A DNA stretch of 17,106 nt from Burkholderiales bacterium UBA2459 (GTDB lineage Bacteria > Pseudomonadota > Gammaproteobacteria > Burkholderiales > Burkholderiaceae_E). Location: positions 187,786 to 204,891 of the forward strand of contig DDPV01000045.1 of NCBI GenBank assembly GCA_002342365.1. Direction: 5' to 3'. Positions 1 through 7,014 of this stretch are shown one piece after another (the stretch's first letter is position 1; each line of letters starts with the position of its first letter). Position numbers and translations under genes: made by a program. Under the pieces are notes generated by a model, which worked only from the letters and a program-made list of their open reading frames with translations, was not told where the DNA came from and did not search any database.

Positions 1-15
1 TACCTGGCGCGGGCG

Positions 16-1077
16 ATGCCTGCGCCGGTTGCCGGCAGGCCGCCTGGAGCGAACATCGCCGATCGCTTCGGGCGAAGGCTTCATGACTTGCGGATTTCGG
101 TCACCGATCGTTGCAATTTTCGCTGCGCGTATTGCATGCCCAAGTCAGTCTTTGACCGTGATTACGCTTTTCTCCCCCAATCTGCGATGTTGAATTTTGA
201 GGAAATTTATAGGCTTGCAAGTATATTCGTAGGTTTGGGTACCGATAAGCTTCGGATCACTGGCGGGGAACCCTTGCTGCGCAAGCACCTCGAAAGGCTG
301 ATTGCGATGCTTGCGCAATTGCGCACGCCCACAGGGCAGAGTCCCGATCTCACGCTCACCACCAACGGTGCGCTGCTTCGCAAAAAAGCAGCCGCCTTGC
401 GAGAGGCGGGATTGCGAAGACTCACCGTAAGCCTTGATGCGATTGATGATCCTGTGTTTAGGCAAATGAATGACGTCGAATTCGCGGTGAGCGAAGTCTT
501 GGATGGTTTGCAGGCGGCGACCGAGGCGGGCTTTGAGTCGATCAAGGTCAATATGGTGGTCCAGCGTGGGGTGAACGACGATCAGATTTTGCCGATGGTC
601 GAGCATTTTCGTCATACAGGGCATGTATTGCGTTTCATCGAGTTCATGGATGTGGGGTCGAGCAATGGCTGGAGCCTGGACTCCGTGCTTCCAAGCGCAG
701 AGGTCATTGCTCAGATTCAGCAATCGCACCCGCTTCATCCGCTCGATCCTAACTATGCCGGCGAGGTTGCCCGTCGATGGGCACTGGATGACGGCAGTCT
801 GGAACTTGGGCTCATCGCTTCAGTCACCGAACCTTTTTGCCATGGGTGCACCCGCGCTCGCTTATCGACCGATGGCAGGCTCTACAACTGCCTTTTTGCT
901 ACCGAGGGTTGGGACCTGAAAACCTTATTGCGCAACGGTGCGTCTGACGAGCTGCTTCGAGGCTCCATTGCTGCCTTGTGGGAGCAACGCGACGACCGCT
1001 ACTCGGCGCTGCGAACTGAAGCCACCGACGCACTTCGAAAACGCCGGAAAATTGAAATGAGTTATATCGGCGGATGA
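16..1077 (+). CDS. moaA: GTP 3',8-cyclase MoaA (molybdenum cofactor biosynthesis)
   Basis: This is a radical SAM enzyme that, with MoaC, converts GTP to cyclic pyranopterin monophosphate, the first step of molybdenum cofactor synthesis in the cytoplasm. The N-terminal radical SAM cluster motif CxxxCxxC is C33, C37 and C40, within SVTDRCNFRCAYCMP. The SAM-binding GGEP is at 83-86. The second, GTP-binding 4Fe-4S cluster motif is C275-x2-C278-x13-C292. The protein ends in the Gly-Gly that is characteristic of MoaA and needed for activity. At 353 residues it is a normal full length. The frame is open to the left edge of the window, so the start at 16 is the first visible ATG and an earlier start outside the window cannot be excluded. 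Its stop overlaps the next gene in an ATGA, so the two are probably translationally coupled in one Moco operon. Confidence 0.96.
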   Translation: MPAPVAGRPPGANIADRFGRRLHDLRISVTDRCNFRCAYCMPKSVFDRDYAFLPQSAMLNFEEIYRLASIFVGLGTDKLRITGGEPLLRKHLERLIAMLAQLRTPTGQSPDLTLTTNGALLRKKAAALREAGLRRLTVSLDAIDDPVFRQMNDVEFAVSEVLDGLQAATEAGFESIKVNMVVQRGVNDDQILPMVEHFRHTGHVLRFIEFMDVGSSNGWSLDSVLPSAEVIAQIQQSHPLHPLDPNYAGEVARRWALDDGSLELGLIASVTEPFCHGCTRARLSTDGRLYNCLFATEGWDLKTLLRNGASDELLRGSIAALWEQRDDRYSALRTEATDALRKRRKIEMSYIGG

Positions 1078-3086
1078 TGCCCCAAAGCCCAACCAAGCCT
1101 CTGATCCTGGGTTTGGTCCTTGCCGGTGGCATGAGCCGTCGCATGCAAAGCGCGCGCGCTGATGCTCAGGCCTTGAGCATCAACAACGCGGATCCTGCGG
1201 AGACTGTCCGCGACAAGGCCTTGATGCCTTGCGCGGGGAAGCCCCTGATTGCATGGACCCTGGAGGCCCTGCGACCGCAAGTCAGGCAGTTGCTGATCAG
1301 CTGCAACCAGTATTTTGATGACTATGCCCGCTTGGGTTTCACGCTCATATCTGATCGCATCGAGGGCTATCTCGGCCCGCTTGCCGGGATTCACGCAGCA
1401 CTGCATTGGCTCCATGCCGATCCGGATCGCTTGAGCGCCGCTACATGGTTACTGGTTGCGCCCTGCGACTGCCCTTTTCTCCCAGAGGATTTCGCCGCGT
1501 GCATGCTAAGTGCGGCAGACGAATCGGTGGAGGTGGTCGTGGCAGCGGACAGTTTTCGGGAACAGCCGGCGTTTTTACTGATTCGGCCGCAGCTGATGCA
1601 GGCCTTGGAGGCCTTTTTGCTTGCAGGGGGTCGAAAACTGGACGCCTGGTACCGAACAAGGCTGTGGAGGCGCTGTACTTTTGTCGATCATCTTGCTTTT
1701 CGGAACGTCAATACTCCCGCGGACCTGACCGAGGCCGAGTCCTTGTTGTTATCGCCCTGTCTGGATGCTGAGGGCTTGATGGCCGACATCGGGTCCTTGC
1801 AAAGGTTCGCTCCCGGTTCAACGCTTCATAAGCCCGGCACAGCTACCGGTCAACGGCAGGACAATCTCCCAATCGATGAACTTCGTGAGCGACTGCTGCA
1901 TCGGATCCGTCCCCTCAGGCGATACCAGTCGCTTGGCCTCACAGCCTTGGAAGGTCAAGTGCTTGCCAAAAAGCTCACAGCGCAGCACGACGTTCCTGCG
2001 TTTCAAAACGCTGCGATGGATGGATTCGCGTTGCGTTTCAAAGACTTAAAACCGGAATCTGAAACGTCGCTGATCATGGGTGAACGGATCACAGCCGGTC
2101 ATCCAGCACGGCATACGCCTTCCGATGAACCGCAGGCGTTGACAATCATGACCGGAGGGGTCTTGCCCGAAGGCTTTGACCTTGTGGTTCCTCAGGAGGC
2201 TTGTCAGATCAAGAGCGATCGGGTGCTTATCCCGGCAGGTCAGCAGCAGGGACAGCATGTCCGTATGCCTGGCGAGGATTTGGCCTGCGGCGACGTGGTG
2301 GTAGAAGCAGGCATTCGATTGAACGCGATTCACATCGGGCTCATGGCCTCGCTCGGTTTAGCTGCGGCATCGGTTCGAGGTCCTTTGCGGGTGGCGCTGT
2401 TATCCACAGGCGATGAATTACTCGATCCCACCCAGCCTGGGGCGCAGGCCCAAGGTAAACGCTTTGATAGCAATCGGTTTTTGCTGCGGGCCTTGCTGGT
2501 CAAATGGCCATCGATCGCCTTGCATGACGTGGGCATTGTTGCCGATCAGCCACAAAGCCTTGAACAAATACTTTGCGCTCTCGGTGAAGAGCATGACCTC
2601 ATCCTCTCCTCAGGCGGGGTTTCGGCCGGCGAAGCCGACTTCACACGAGGGATCATGGAGCGGCTCGGCCAGCTGGCGTTTTGCAAGGTGGCGATGCGTC
2701 CGGGAAGGCCATTAGCCATGGGTCGACTGGGTCGCGCCCTCTATCTTGGCTTGCCCGGCAATCCGGTTGCGGCTGCGATGACCTTTTGGTACTTCGTGGC
2801 ACCGGTTATTGAGCGCTTGCTCGGCTTAACGCCCAAGCCCTGGGCGCTCAAGACAGCGCGAGCGGCTCATCGCATCGAGAAAAAAGCGGGGCGCAGCGAA
2901 TTTCAGCGTGCAAGCATCGCGGTTGATGCCGAATCGACCGTCTGGCTGTCGGTCAACCCAAACCAGGGTTCAGGGATTTTGAGCTCGCTCAGCAAGTCTT
3001 CCGTGATCGCGGTGCTCGAACATGATCGATCGACGATCGAGGCTGGTGACAGTCTGCGCTATGTTTGTATTGACGATCTGCTTTGA
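1074..3086 (+). CDS. mobA-moeA: MobA-MoeA fusion: molybdenum cofactor guanylyltransferase / molybdopterin molybdenumtransferase
   Basis: This is a 670-residue fusion of two late Moco enzymes. Residues about 10-225 are MobA, which transfers GMP from GTP to Mo-molybdopterin to make the bis-MGD precursor. It shows LAGGMSRRM (16-24), DKAL with the conserved Lys48, GPLAGI (101-106), APCDCPF (129-135, metal-binding Asp132) and RNVNTPADL (210-218). After a linker of about 40 residues, residues about 266-670 are MoeA, which inserts molybdate into adenylylated molybdopterin. MoeA motifs are NAAMDGFAL (312-320), GGVLPEGFD (361-369), STGDEL (444-449), SSGGVSAGEADF (512-523), MRPGRPLAMG (541-550) and LPGNPVAAA (560-568). 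MobA and MoeA are usually separate proteins, and both halves keep their key motifs here. About 22 extra residues separate the RRM of the nucleotide loop from DKAL, where typical MobA has only a few. The start overlaps the moaA stop as ATGA; a second in-frame ATG follows directly. Confidence 0.94.
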   Translation: MMPQSPTKPLILGLVLAGGMSRRMQSARADAQALSINNADPAETVRDKALMPCAGKPLIAWTLEALRPQVRQLLISCNQYFDDYARLGFTLISDRIEGYLGPLAGIHAALHWLHADPDRLSAATWLLVAPCDCPFLPEDFAACMLSAADESVEVVVAADSFREQPAFLLIRPQLMQALEAFLLAGGRKLDAWYRTRLWRRCTFVDHLAFRNVNTPADLTEAESLLLSPCLDAEGLMADIGSLQRFAPGSTLHKPGTATGQRQDNLPIDELRERLLHRIRPLRRYQSLGLTALEGQVLAKKLTAQHDVPAFQNAAMDGFALRFKDLKPESETSLIMGERITAGHPARHTPSDEPQALTIMTGGVLPEGFDLVVPQEACQIKSDRVLIPAGQQQGQHVRMPGEDLACGDVVVEAGIRLNAIHIGLMASLGLAAASVRGPLRVALLSTGDELLDPTQPGAQAQGKRFDSNRFLLRALLVKWPSIALHDVGIVADQPQSLEQILCALGEEHDLILSSGGVSAGEADFTRGIMERLGQLAFCKVAMRPGRPLAMGRLGRALYLGLPGNPVAAAMTFWYFVAPVIERLLGLTPKPWALKTARAAHRIEKKAGRSEFQRASIAVDAESTVWLSVNPNQGSGILSSLSKSSVIAVLEHDRSTIEAGDSLRYVCIDDLL

Positions 3087-3125
3087 GCTTGATGTCGAGA
3101 TACTGAAGACTTGTTTTGCCACTCA

Positions 3126-3467
3126 TTAGCGACGGTTGCTGAGCGGCCCTTTCAGGCTTGCGTAGTAGGCTGAAAGATTTTCCATATCAGCCTTTGAGAG
3201 ACCCGCGGCCTGTGAAGCCATGATGGCGTTTTTCCTTGAACCGTTTTTGTACTCGGTCAGCGCCACAAGCAAATAGTCGGCATGCTGGCCTGCCAATCGT
3301 GGGTAGCTCGGGTCAATCGTTGTGGCCCCGTCTTTGCCATGGCATGCGGCACACACCTCGTCGGCTTTCGCCTTTCCAGCGGCAATATCCTTGGCTTGGG
3401 CTGTGGAAAAGACACAGGCGAGCAAGGCTATCTGTGCTGCTGTTTTGATCGGTGCAAAGGTATTCAT
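3126..3467 (-). CDS. Small periplasmic class I cytochrome c
   Basis: This is a 113-residue exported monohaem cytochrome c. A signal peptide covers residues 1-26, with a Lys near the N-terminus, a hydrophobic core and likely cleavage after AQA. The haem-binding CAACH is at 39-43 (C39, C42, H43). The probable axial methionine is M83, in NAIMASQA, and the helix ending in LSAYYASL is typical of the c553/c4-like fold. It should carry electrons in the periplasm; its partner enzyme cannot be told from the sequence. A GGAGA ribosome site lies 6 nt before the ATG. It is the second gene of a pair with another cytochrome c (54-nt gap), and the pair is divergent from the MoxR/VWA genes. It converges on mobA-moeA across only 39 nt, in which I see no terminator hairpin. 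Confidence 0.93.
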   Translation of the reverse strand: MNTFAPIKTAAQIALLACVFSTAQAKDIAAGKAKADEVCAACHGKDGATTIDPSYPRLAGQHADYLLVALTEYKNGSRKNAIMASQAAGLSKADMENLSAYYASLKGPLSNRR

Positions 3468-3521
3468 CCTGATTCTCCGAAATTCAAAGGCCTAAGGCCT
3501 GATTCATGCTCGAATTCAGAC

Positions 3522-3923
3522 TCAATTTCCGGCGTAATACGCAGCAAGATCGGCAATATCTGCATCAGTCAGGCTCCAGGCAATACCGCGCATGGTTGGG
3601 TGAGGCCTGTCGCCTTTGCGGTATGCCGTCAAGGCTGCTTCGATGTATTTGGCGTTTTGTCCCGAAATCATGGGTACGTTGTAAACCCGCGGAAACGAAG
3701 CCTTATAGCCGGGTATGCCGTGGCAACCGATGCATTGGCTTCTTTTTTCAGCGCCCGCTTTGGCGTCGCCTGCTGCTTGTTGGGCAAATGCGCTCGGGAG
3801 CGCAGCCAGCGCGAGGGCCGATCCGATTATGCAGCGCCCCAAGGCTTGCCTGATCGCAGGCCAAAACGTCGGATTGGAGTTGGCAAGAGCTGCCTTCAGA
3901 CCGGCTGATTGCTTGTTGTTCAT
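3522..3923 (-). CDS. Periplasmic class I cytochrome c
   Basis: This is a 133-residue exported monohaem cytochrome c. The N-terminal part is long, with a hydrophobic core at about 31-46 and probable signal peptidase cleavage after AFA (47). The haem motif CIGCH is at 64-68. The likely axial methionine is M111, in HPTMRGIA, followed by the C-terminal helix DIADLAAYY. The approximately 30 residues before the hydrophobic core are longer than usual for a signal peptide, and no in-frame ATG lies closer to the core, so a non-ATG internal start is possible. It resembles the downstream cytochrome in layout (xxxYPR/FPRV region, YxxxALTxYxxGxR), which suggests an old duplication. The pair probably forms one transcript reading away from moxR. 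The electron-transfer partner is unknown. Confidence 0.92.
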   Translation of the reverse strand: MNNKQSAGLKAALANSNPTFWPAIRQALGRCIIGSALALAALPSAFAQQAAGDAKAGAEKRSQCIGCHGIPGYKASFPRVYNVPMISGQNAKYIEAALTAYRKGDRPHPTMRGIAWSLTDADIADLAAYYAGN

Positions 3924-4049
3924 GGATCCATCCCTGCATCACGTTTTCGATGGCCCAAGGCCAAAGGTTGCGCCGAACCGCGGCGATGACCGGCTTCCGC
4001 TGCAGCGTTCCAGGAATCTTGATGGAGGCAGGCGCCGCAAACCCGCCGG

Positions 4050-4079
4050 ATTTTAACTGACATCGCGCAAGGGCGTCCA
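4050..4079 (-). promoter_or_regulatory. Candidate sigma-70 promoter for the cytochrome c pair
   Basis: Read on the minus strand, TGGACG (4079-4074) and TAAAAT (4055-4050) are separated by 18 nt. The -10 matches the consensus at 5 of 6 positions and the -35 at 4 of 6. It would give a leader of about 120 nt before the first cytochrome gene. This is a pattern match only. The rest of the 218-nt divergent gap (3924-4141) shows no other element I can support apart from a possible -10 for moxR. Confidence 0.25.
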
Positions 4080-4105
4080 ACGACAGAACATCGCAAGCGC
4101 TCGCC

Positions 4106-4111
4106 TATACT
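4106..4111 (+). promoter_or_regulatory. Candidate -10 box for the moxR-VWA-NUDIX transcript
   Basis: TATACT matches TATAAT at 5 of 6 positions and lies 30 nt before the moxR start. No convincing -35 sits 16-18 nt upstream; the closest, ACGACA at 4080-4085, is spaced 20 nt away. A strong AGGGAG ribosome site follows at 4126-4131. Confidence 0.25.
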
Positions 4112-4141
4112 GCGCATGGACTTACAGGGAGCGATGCAACC

Positions 4142-4984
4142 ATGCGATTTGAGGGTACCTCAACTTATATTGCAACAGACGACTTGAAGCTCGCGGTCAA
4201 CGCTGCGATGCGCTTGCAGCGTCCGCTGCTGATCAAAGGCGAACCTGGCACCGGAAAGACGATGCTCGCTGAGGAAGTGGCAGCGGGATTAGGCATGCCA
4301 CTTATGCAGTGGCATATCAAGTCCACCACCAAGGCCCAGCAAGGACTTTACGAGTACGACGCGGTGTCACGCCTGCGCGATTCGCAGCTCGGTGAGGAAA
4401 AGGTCAAGGACATCCACAATTACATCGTGCAAGGCGTGCTCTGGCAGGCTTTTGTTGCCGACCACCCCGTCGTGCTTTTGATCGATGAAATCGATAAAGC
4501 CGACATCGAGTTTCCTAACGACTTGCTGCGCGAACTCGATCGGATGGAGTTTTTCGTCTATGAAACGCGCCAGACTGTCAAAGCCAAGCATCGGCCAGTG
4601 GTCATCATCACCTCAAACAATGAAAAAGAGTTGCCCGACGCTTTTTTGAGACGTTGTTTTTTTCACTACATCAAGTTTCCAGATCGTGAAACCATGCAGC
4701 GGATCGTCGATGTGCACTTTCCTTCGATCAAAAAGGAACTGGTCCAGCTGGCGATGACATCGTTTTTTCAGCTCAGGGAAGCGCCAGGGCTCAAGAAAAA
4801 GCCCTCAACCTCGGAGCTTCTTGACTGGCTCAAGCTGCTGATGGCAGAAGATATTCCGCTTGAGGCGCTGCAAAGCAAGGACAACAAGGCGGTGATTCCG
4901 CCGTTGCATGGCGCCTTGCTGAAAAACGAGCAAGACGTCCATCTTTTTGAGCGTTTGATTTTCATGGCCCGTCACAATCGTTAA
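4142..4984 (+). CDS. MoxR-family AAA+ ATPase (CoxD-like)
   Basis: This 280-residue cytoplasmic AAA+ ATPase belongs to the MoxR group, whose members act with VWA-domain proteins as chaperones in activating or metal-loading enzymes. Walker A is GEPGTGKT (33-40), Walker B is VLLIDEIDKA (111-120), sensor 1 is ITSNN (156-160), and the arginine-finger region is FLRRC (168-172). A C-terminal helical lid follows at about 220-280. AGGGAG at 4126-4131 places the start at this ATG with 10-nt spacing. The VWA gene follows 24 nt downstream, the usual MoxR-VWA arrangement, so the two products probably form a complex. CoxD/CoxE, the best-known pair of this type, mature the Mo-Cu site of CO dehydrogenase. 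Whether this pair serves a molybdoenzyme is inference; its client is not visible here. Confidence 0.93.
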   Translation: MRFEGTSTYIATDDLKLAVNAAMRLQRPLLIKGEPGTGKTMLAEEVAAGLGMPLMQWHIKSTTKAQQGLYEYDAVSRLRDSQLGEEKVKDIHNYIVQGVLWQAFVADHPVVLLIDEIDKADIEFPNDLLRELDRMEFFVYETRQTVKAKHRPVVIITSNNEKELPDAFLRRCFFHYIKFPDRETMQRIVDVHFPSIKKELVQLAMTSFFQLREAPGLKKKPSTSELLDWLKLLMAEDIPLEALQSKDNKAVIPPLHGALLKNEQDVHLFERLIFMARHNR

Positions 4985-5008
4985 GCCCAGCGAAATGGGA
5001 GCACTTGC

Positions 5009-6184
5009 ATGCTGATCCCCTACTTTCAACATCTCCGTGCCGCCAAGCTACCGGTTTCGATTAAGGAGTTTCTCACCTTGCTCGAGGCCTTGAACGCGCA
5101 GCTGATCGAACCCACGATTGATGCCTTTTACTTTTTGTCGCGCGCAACGCTGGTGAAAGACGAGCGACTTTTTGACAAGTTTGATAAGGCTTTTGCCGCG
5201 TATTTCCACGGTATTGAGTCCTTGCCGGCGATCGATATCGAGCTGCCGCTGGACTGGCTCAAGCGTCAGTTTCAGCGCGAATTCACCGCCGAAGAAAAAG
5301 CCGCCATCGAAGCGATGGGCGGACTCGATAAGCTGATGGAGCGCTTAAAGCAGCTGCTTGAAGAGCAAAAAGACCGCCACCAGGGCGGAAATAAATGGAT
5401 CGGTACAAACGGTACATCACCCTTTGGAAACGGTGGCTTTAACCCCGAAGGAATCCGTATTGGCGGCCCGTCTGCAGGCAACCGCACGGCAGTGAAAGTC
5501 TGGGAACAAAGGATGTACCGCGACTACGATGATCAGGTTGAGTTGGGCACACGAAATATCAAGCTTGCACTGCGACGGCTTCGTAAGTTTGCTCGCGAAG
5601 GCGCAGATCAAGAGCTTGATCTTGATGACACGATTGCATCGACTGCTCGCAACGCAGGCTATCTCGATATCAAGATGGTTCCCGAGCGTCACAACACGAT
5701 TAAGGTGTTGATGTTGCTTGATGTGGGCGGAACGATGGATGACCATATCAAGCAAACCGAAGAACTTTTTTCGGCTGCACGTTCTGAGTTCAAACAACTA
5801 GAATTTTATTATTTTCATAATTGTGTCTATGACTTTGTCTGGAAAAACAACCGCCGGCGACATAGCGAACGCTTGATGACCTGGGATCTGATTCGCAAGT
5901 TCAATCCGGACTGGCGTTTGATTTTCGTTGGCGATGCAACCATGAGCCCCTACGAGATTCTTCAGCCAGGTGGTTCGGTGGAGTACAACAATGATGAGCC
6001 CGGTGCTGTGTGGTTACAGCGCCTTGCCGAACGGTTCCCGAAGTTCACCTGGCTCAACCCTGAGCCGGAGGGGGTATGGGAGTACAGGCAGTCGATTGCT
6101 GTGATCCGGCAAATCCTGTCCCAGCGTATGTATCCGGTCACGATGTCGGGCTTGGAGCGCGCAATGCGCGAGCTGACCAAGTGA
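5009..6184 (+). CDS. CoxE-like VWA-domain protein, MoxR partner
   Basis: This is a 391-residue cytoplasmic protein with no signal peptide or membrane segment. The N-terminal half (1-125) is helical and includes a charged stretch, LDKLMERLKQLLEEQKDR, at 106-123. A glycine- and asparagine-rich linker (126-160) follows. The C-terminal half is a von Willebrand A fold starting at IKVLMLLDVGGTMD (231-244), with FVGDATMSPYE at 306-316. The metal-ion site normally reads DxSxS; here it is D238-V-G-G-T242, so the first Ser is replaced by Gly and the second by Thr, and metal binding may be weak or altered. GGGAG at 4997-5001 precedes the ATG. The gene sits directly after moxR, and the ATPase probably drives action of this protein on a client enzyme. 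It ends in GTGA, which probably also starts the NUDIX gene. Confidence 0.9.
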   Translation: MLIPYFQHLRAAKLPVSIKEFLTLLEALNAQLIEPTIDAFYFLSRATLVKDERLFDKFDKAFAAYFHGIESLPAIDIELPLDWLKRQFQREFTAEEKAAIEAMGGLDKLMERLKQLLEEQKDRHQGGNKWIGTNGTSPFGNGGFNPEGIRIGGPSAGNRTAVKVWEQRMYRDYDDQVELGTRNIKLALRRLRKFAREGADQELDLDDTIASTARNAGYLDIKMVPERHNTIKVLMLLDVGGTMDDHIKQTEELFSAARSEFKQLEFYYFHNCVYDFVWKNNRRRHSERLMTWDLIRKFNPDWRLIFVGDATMSPYEILQPGGSVEYNNDEPGAVWLQRLAERFPKFTWLNPEPEGVWEYRQSIAVIRQILSQRMYPVTMSGLERAMRELTK

Positions 6185-7014
6185 GTGCGCATGCCGCAAG
6201 TCAGGGCGCAACGCTGAACCAGCATGTGGTTGCCGAGCCGCCCCGCGCGGCAGCAAGCGTGATTTTGTTGCGCGATACAACCCAAGGCCTTGAGGCCTTT
6301 TTGCTTGAAAGGCCGCAGGCTGCATCGGTGATGGCTGGCGTTTGGGTCTTTCCAGGCGGCAAAGTGGATGGTGAGGACCAGCAAGCAGGCAGGCTTGAAA
6401 ACGAGCAGATGACCTTGCGCTGCGCTGAGAGCTTGAAGGCCCGATTCATCCATCAGCCCTTTGACCTGGTGCAGACCGCCGCCTTTATGCGAGCTGCGCT
6501 GCGTGAAACCGAGGAGGAATGCGCAGTACGTGTGCCGGTTGATGCGATTGAAGGCTGGTCACGCTGGATCACGCCAAAGATTCCGTCGATGAGCACCAAG
6601 CGCTTTGATACCGTATTTTTTGTGGCGGCCTTACCTCCGGGCGAAGAGGCGCGACACGATGGCGAGGAATCGGTGCAAGGGCAATGGGTGATGCCCTTGC
6701 AAGCGCTTGAGCGCTACTGGAAGCAAGAGATCATGCTTGCTCCGCCGCAAATCATGAGCCTTGTTGAGTTATCAAGGTTTTCCTCTGTTACACAGGTGAT
6801 GGCGCATGCCGGTTCCCGGCCGCTTCCCCATATCCAGCCCGAGCCGATCGACACGCCCGAGGGTGGTCGTATCGTGGCCTATCCCGGCGACGAAGCGCAT
6901 CCGATGGATCAGGCGCAGATCTCGGGACCTTCCAGGCTGGTTTGGCGAAGCGGTCGTTTCGAACCGCCTAGCGGCGGTTTTGATGGTTTTTTTACCGGGC
7001 TTGGGTTCAGGTAA
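6181..7014 (+). CDS. NUDIX hydrolase, NUDT19-like
   Basis: This is a hydrolase of nucleoside-diphosphate-linked substrates; members of this subgroup are often associated with CoA or acyl-CoA derivatives, but the substrate here is unknown. The NUDIX box is split: FPGGKVDGED (57-66) is followed by about 40 inserted residues before AALRETEEEC (105-114). That layout is typical of the NUDT19-like branch. The residue after EEE is Cys where Gly is usual. APPQIMSL (187-194) resembles the PPT-type motif of this branch. I chose the GTG at 6181, which overlaps the VWA stop as GTGA and gives 277 residues. The only upstream in-frame ATG I would consider, at 6076, would add 35 residues without NUDIX character, overlapping the VWA gene by 109 nt. 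The last 106 nt overlap the convergent spermidine-synthase-like gene. Confidence 0.85.
   Translation: MSAHAASQGATLNQHVVAEPPRAAASVILLRDTTQGLEAFLLERPQAASVMAGVWVFPGGKVDGEDQQAGRLENEQMTLRCAESLKARFIHQPFDLVQTAAFMRAALRETEEECAVRVPVDAIEGWSRWITPKIPSMSTKRFDTVFFVAALPPGEEARHDGEESVQGQWVMPLQALERYWKQEIMLAPPQIMSLVELSRFSSVTQVMAHAGSRPLPHIQPEPIDTPEGGRIVAYPGDEAHPMDQAQISGPSRLVWRSGRFEPPSGGFDGFFTGLGFR

Noticed and set aside
145..738. Long open frame on the minus strand inside moaA
   Set aside because: It lies wholly antisense to a gene with all MoaA motifs, has no recognisable domain and no ribosome site, and its composition looks like a reversed frame.
3087..3125. Possible bidirectional terminator between mobA-moeA and the cytochrome gene
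   Set aside because: No inverted repeat with a stem of 5 bp or more is visible in the 39-nt gap.
3487..3500. AAGGCCTAAGGCCT between the cytochrome genes as a terminator or operator
   Set aside because: It is two short direct copies of AAGGCCT; each AGGCCT is self-complementary, leaving no loop for a stable hairpin and no T-run. Too short to support a call.
3282..3908. 208-codon open frame on the plus strand across both cytochrome genes
   Set aside because: Both minus-strand genes have signal peptides, CxxCH motifs and good lengths. The plus frame is cysteine-rich with no coherent fold signal and crosses the intergenic gap.
4032..4054. GC-rich stem followed by TTTT in the cytochrome/moxR gap as a terminator
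   Set aside because: Only about 4 bp can pair (GGCG with CGCC), and no transcript is expected to end there, since both flanking genes read away.
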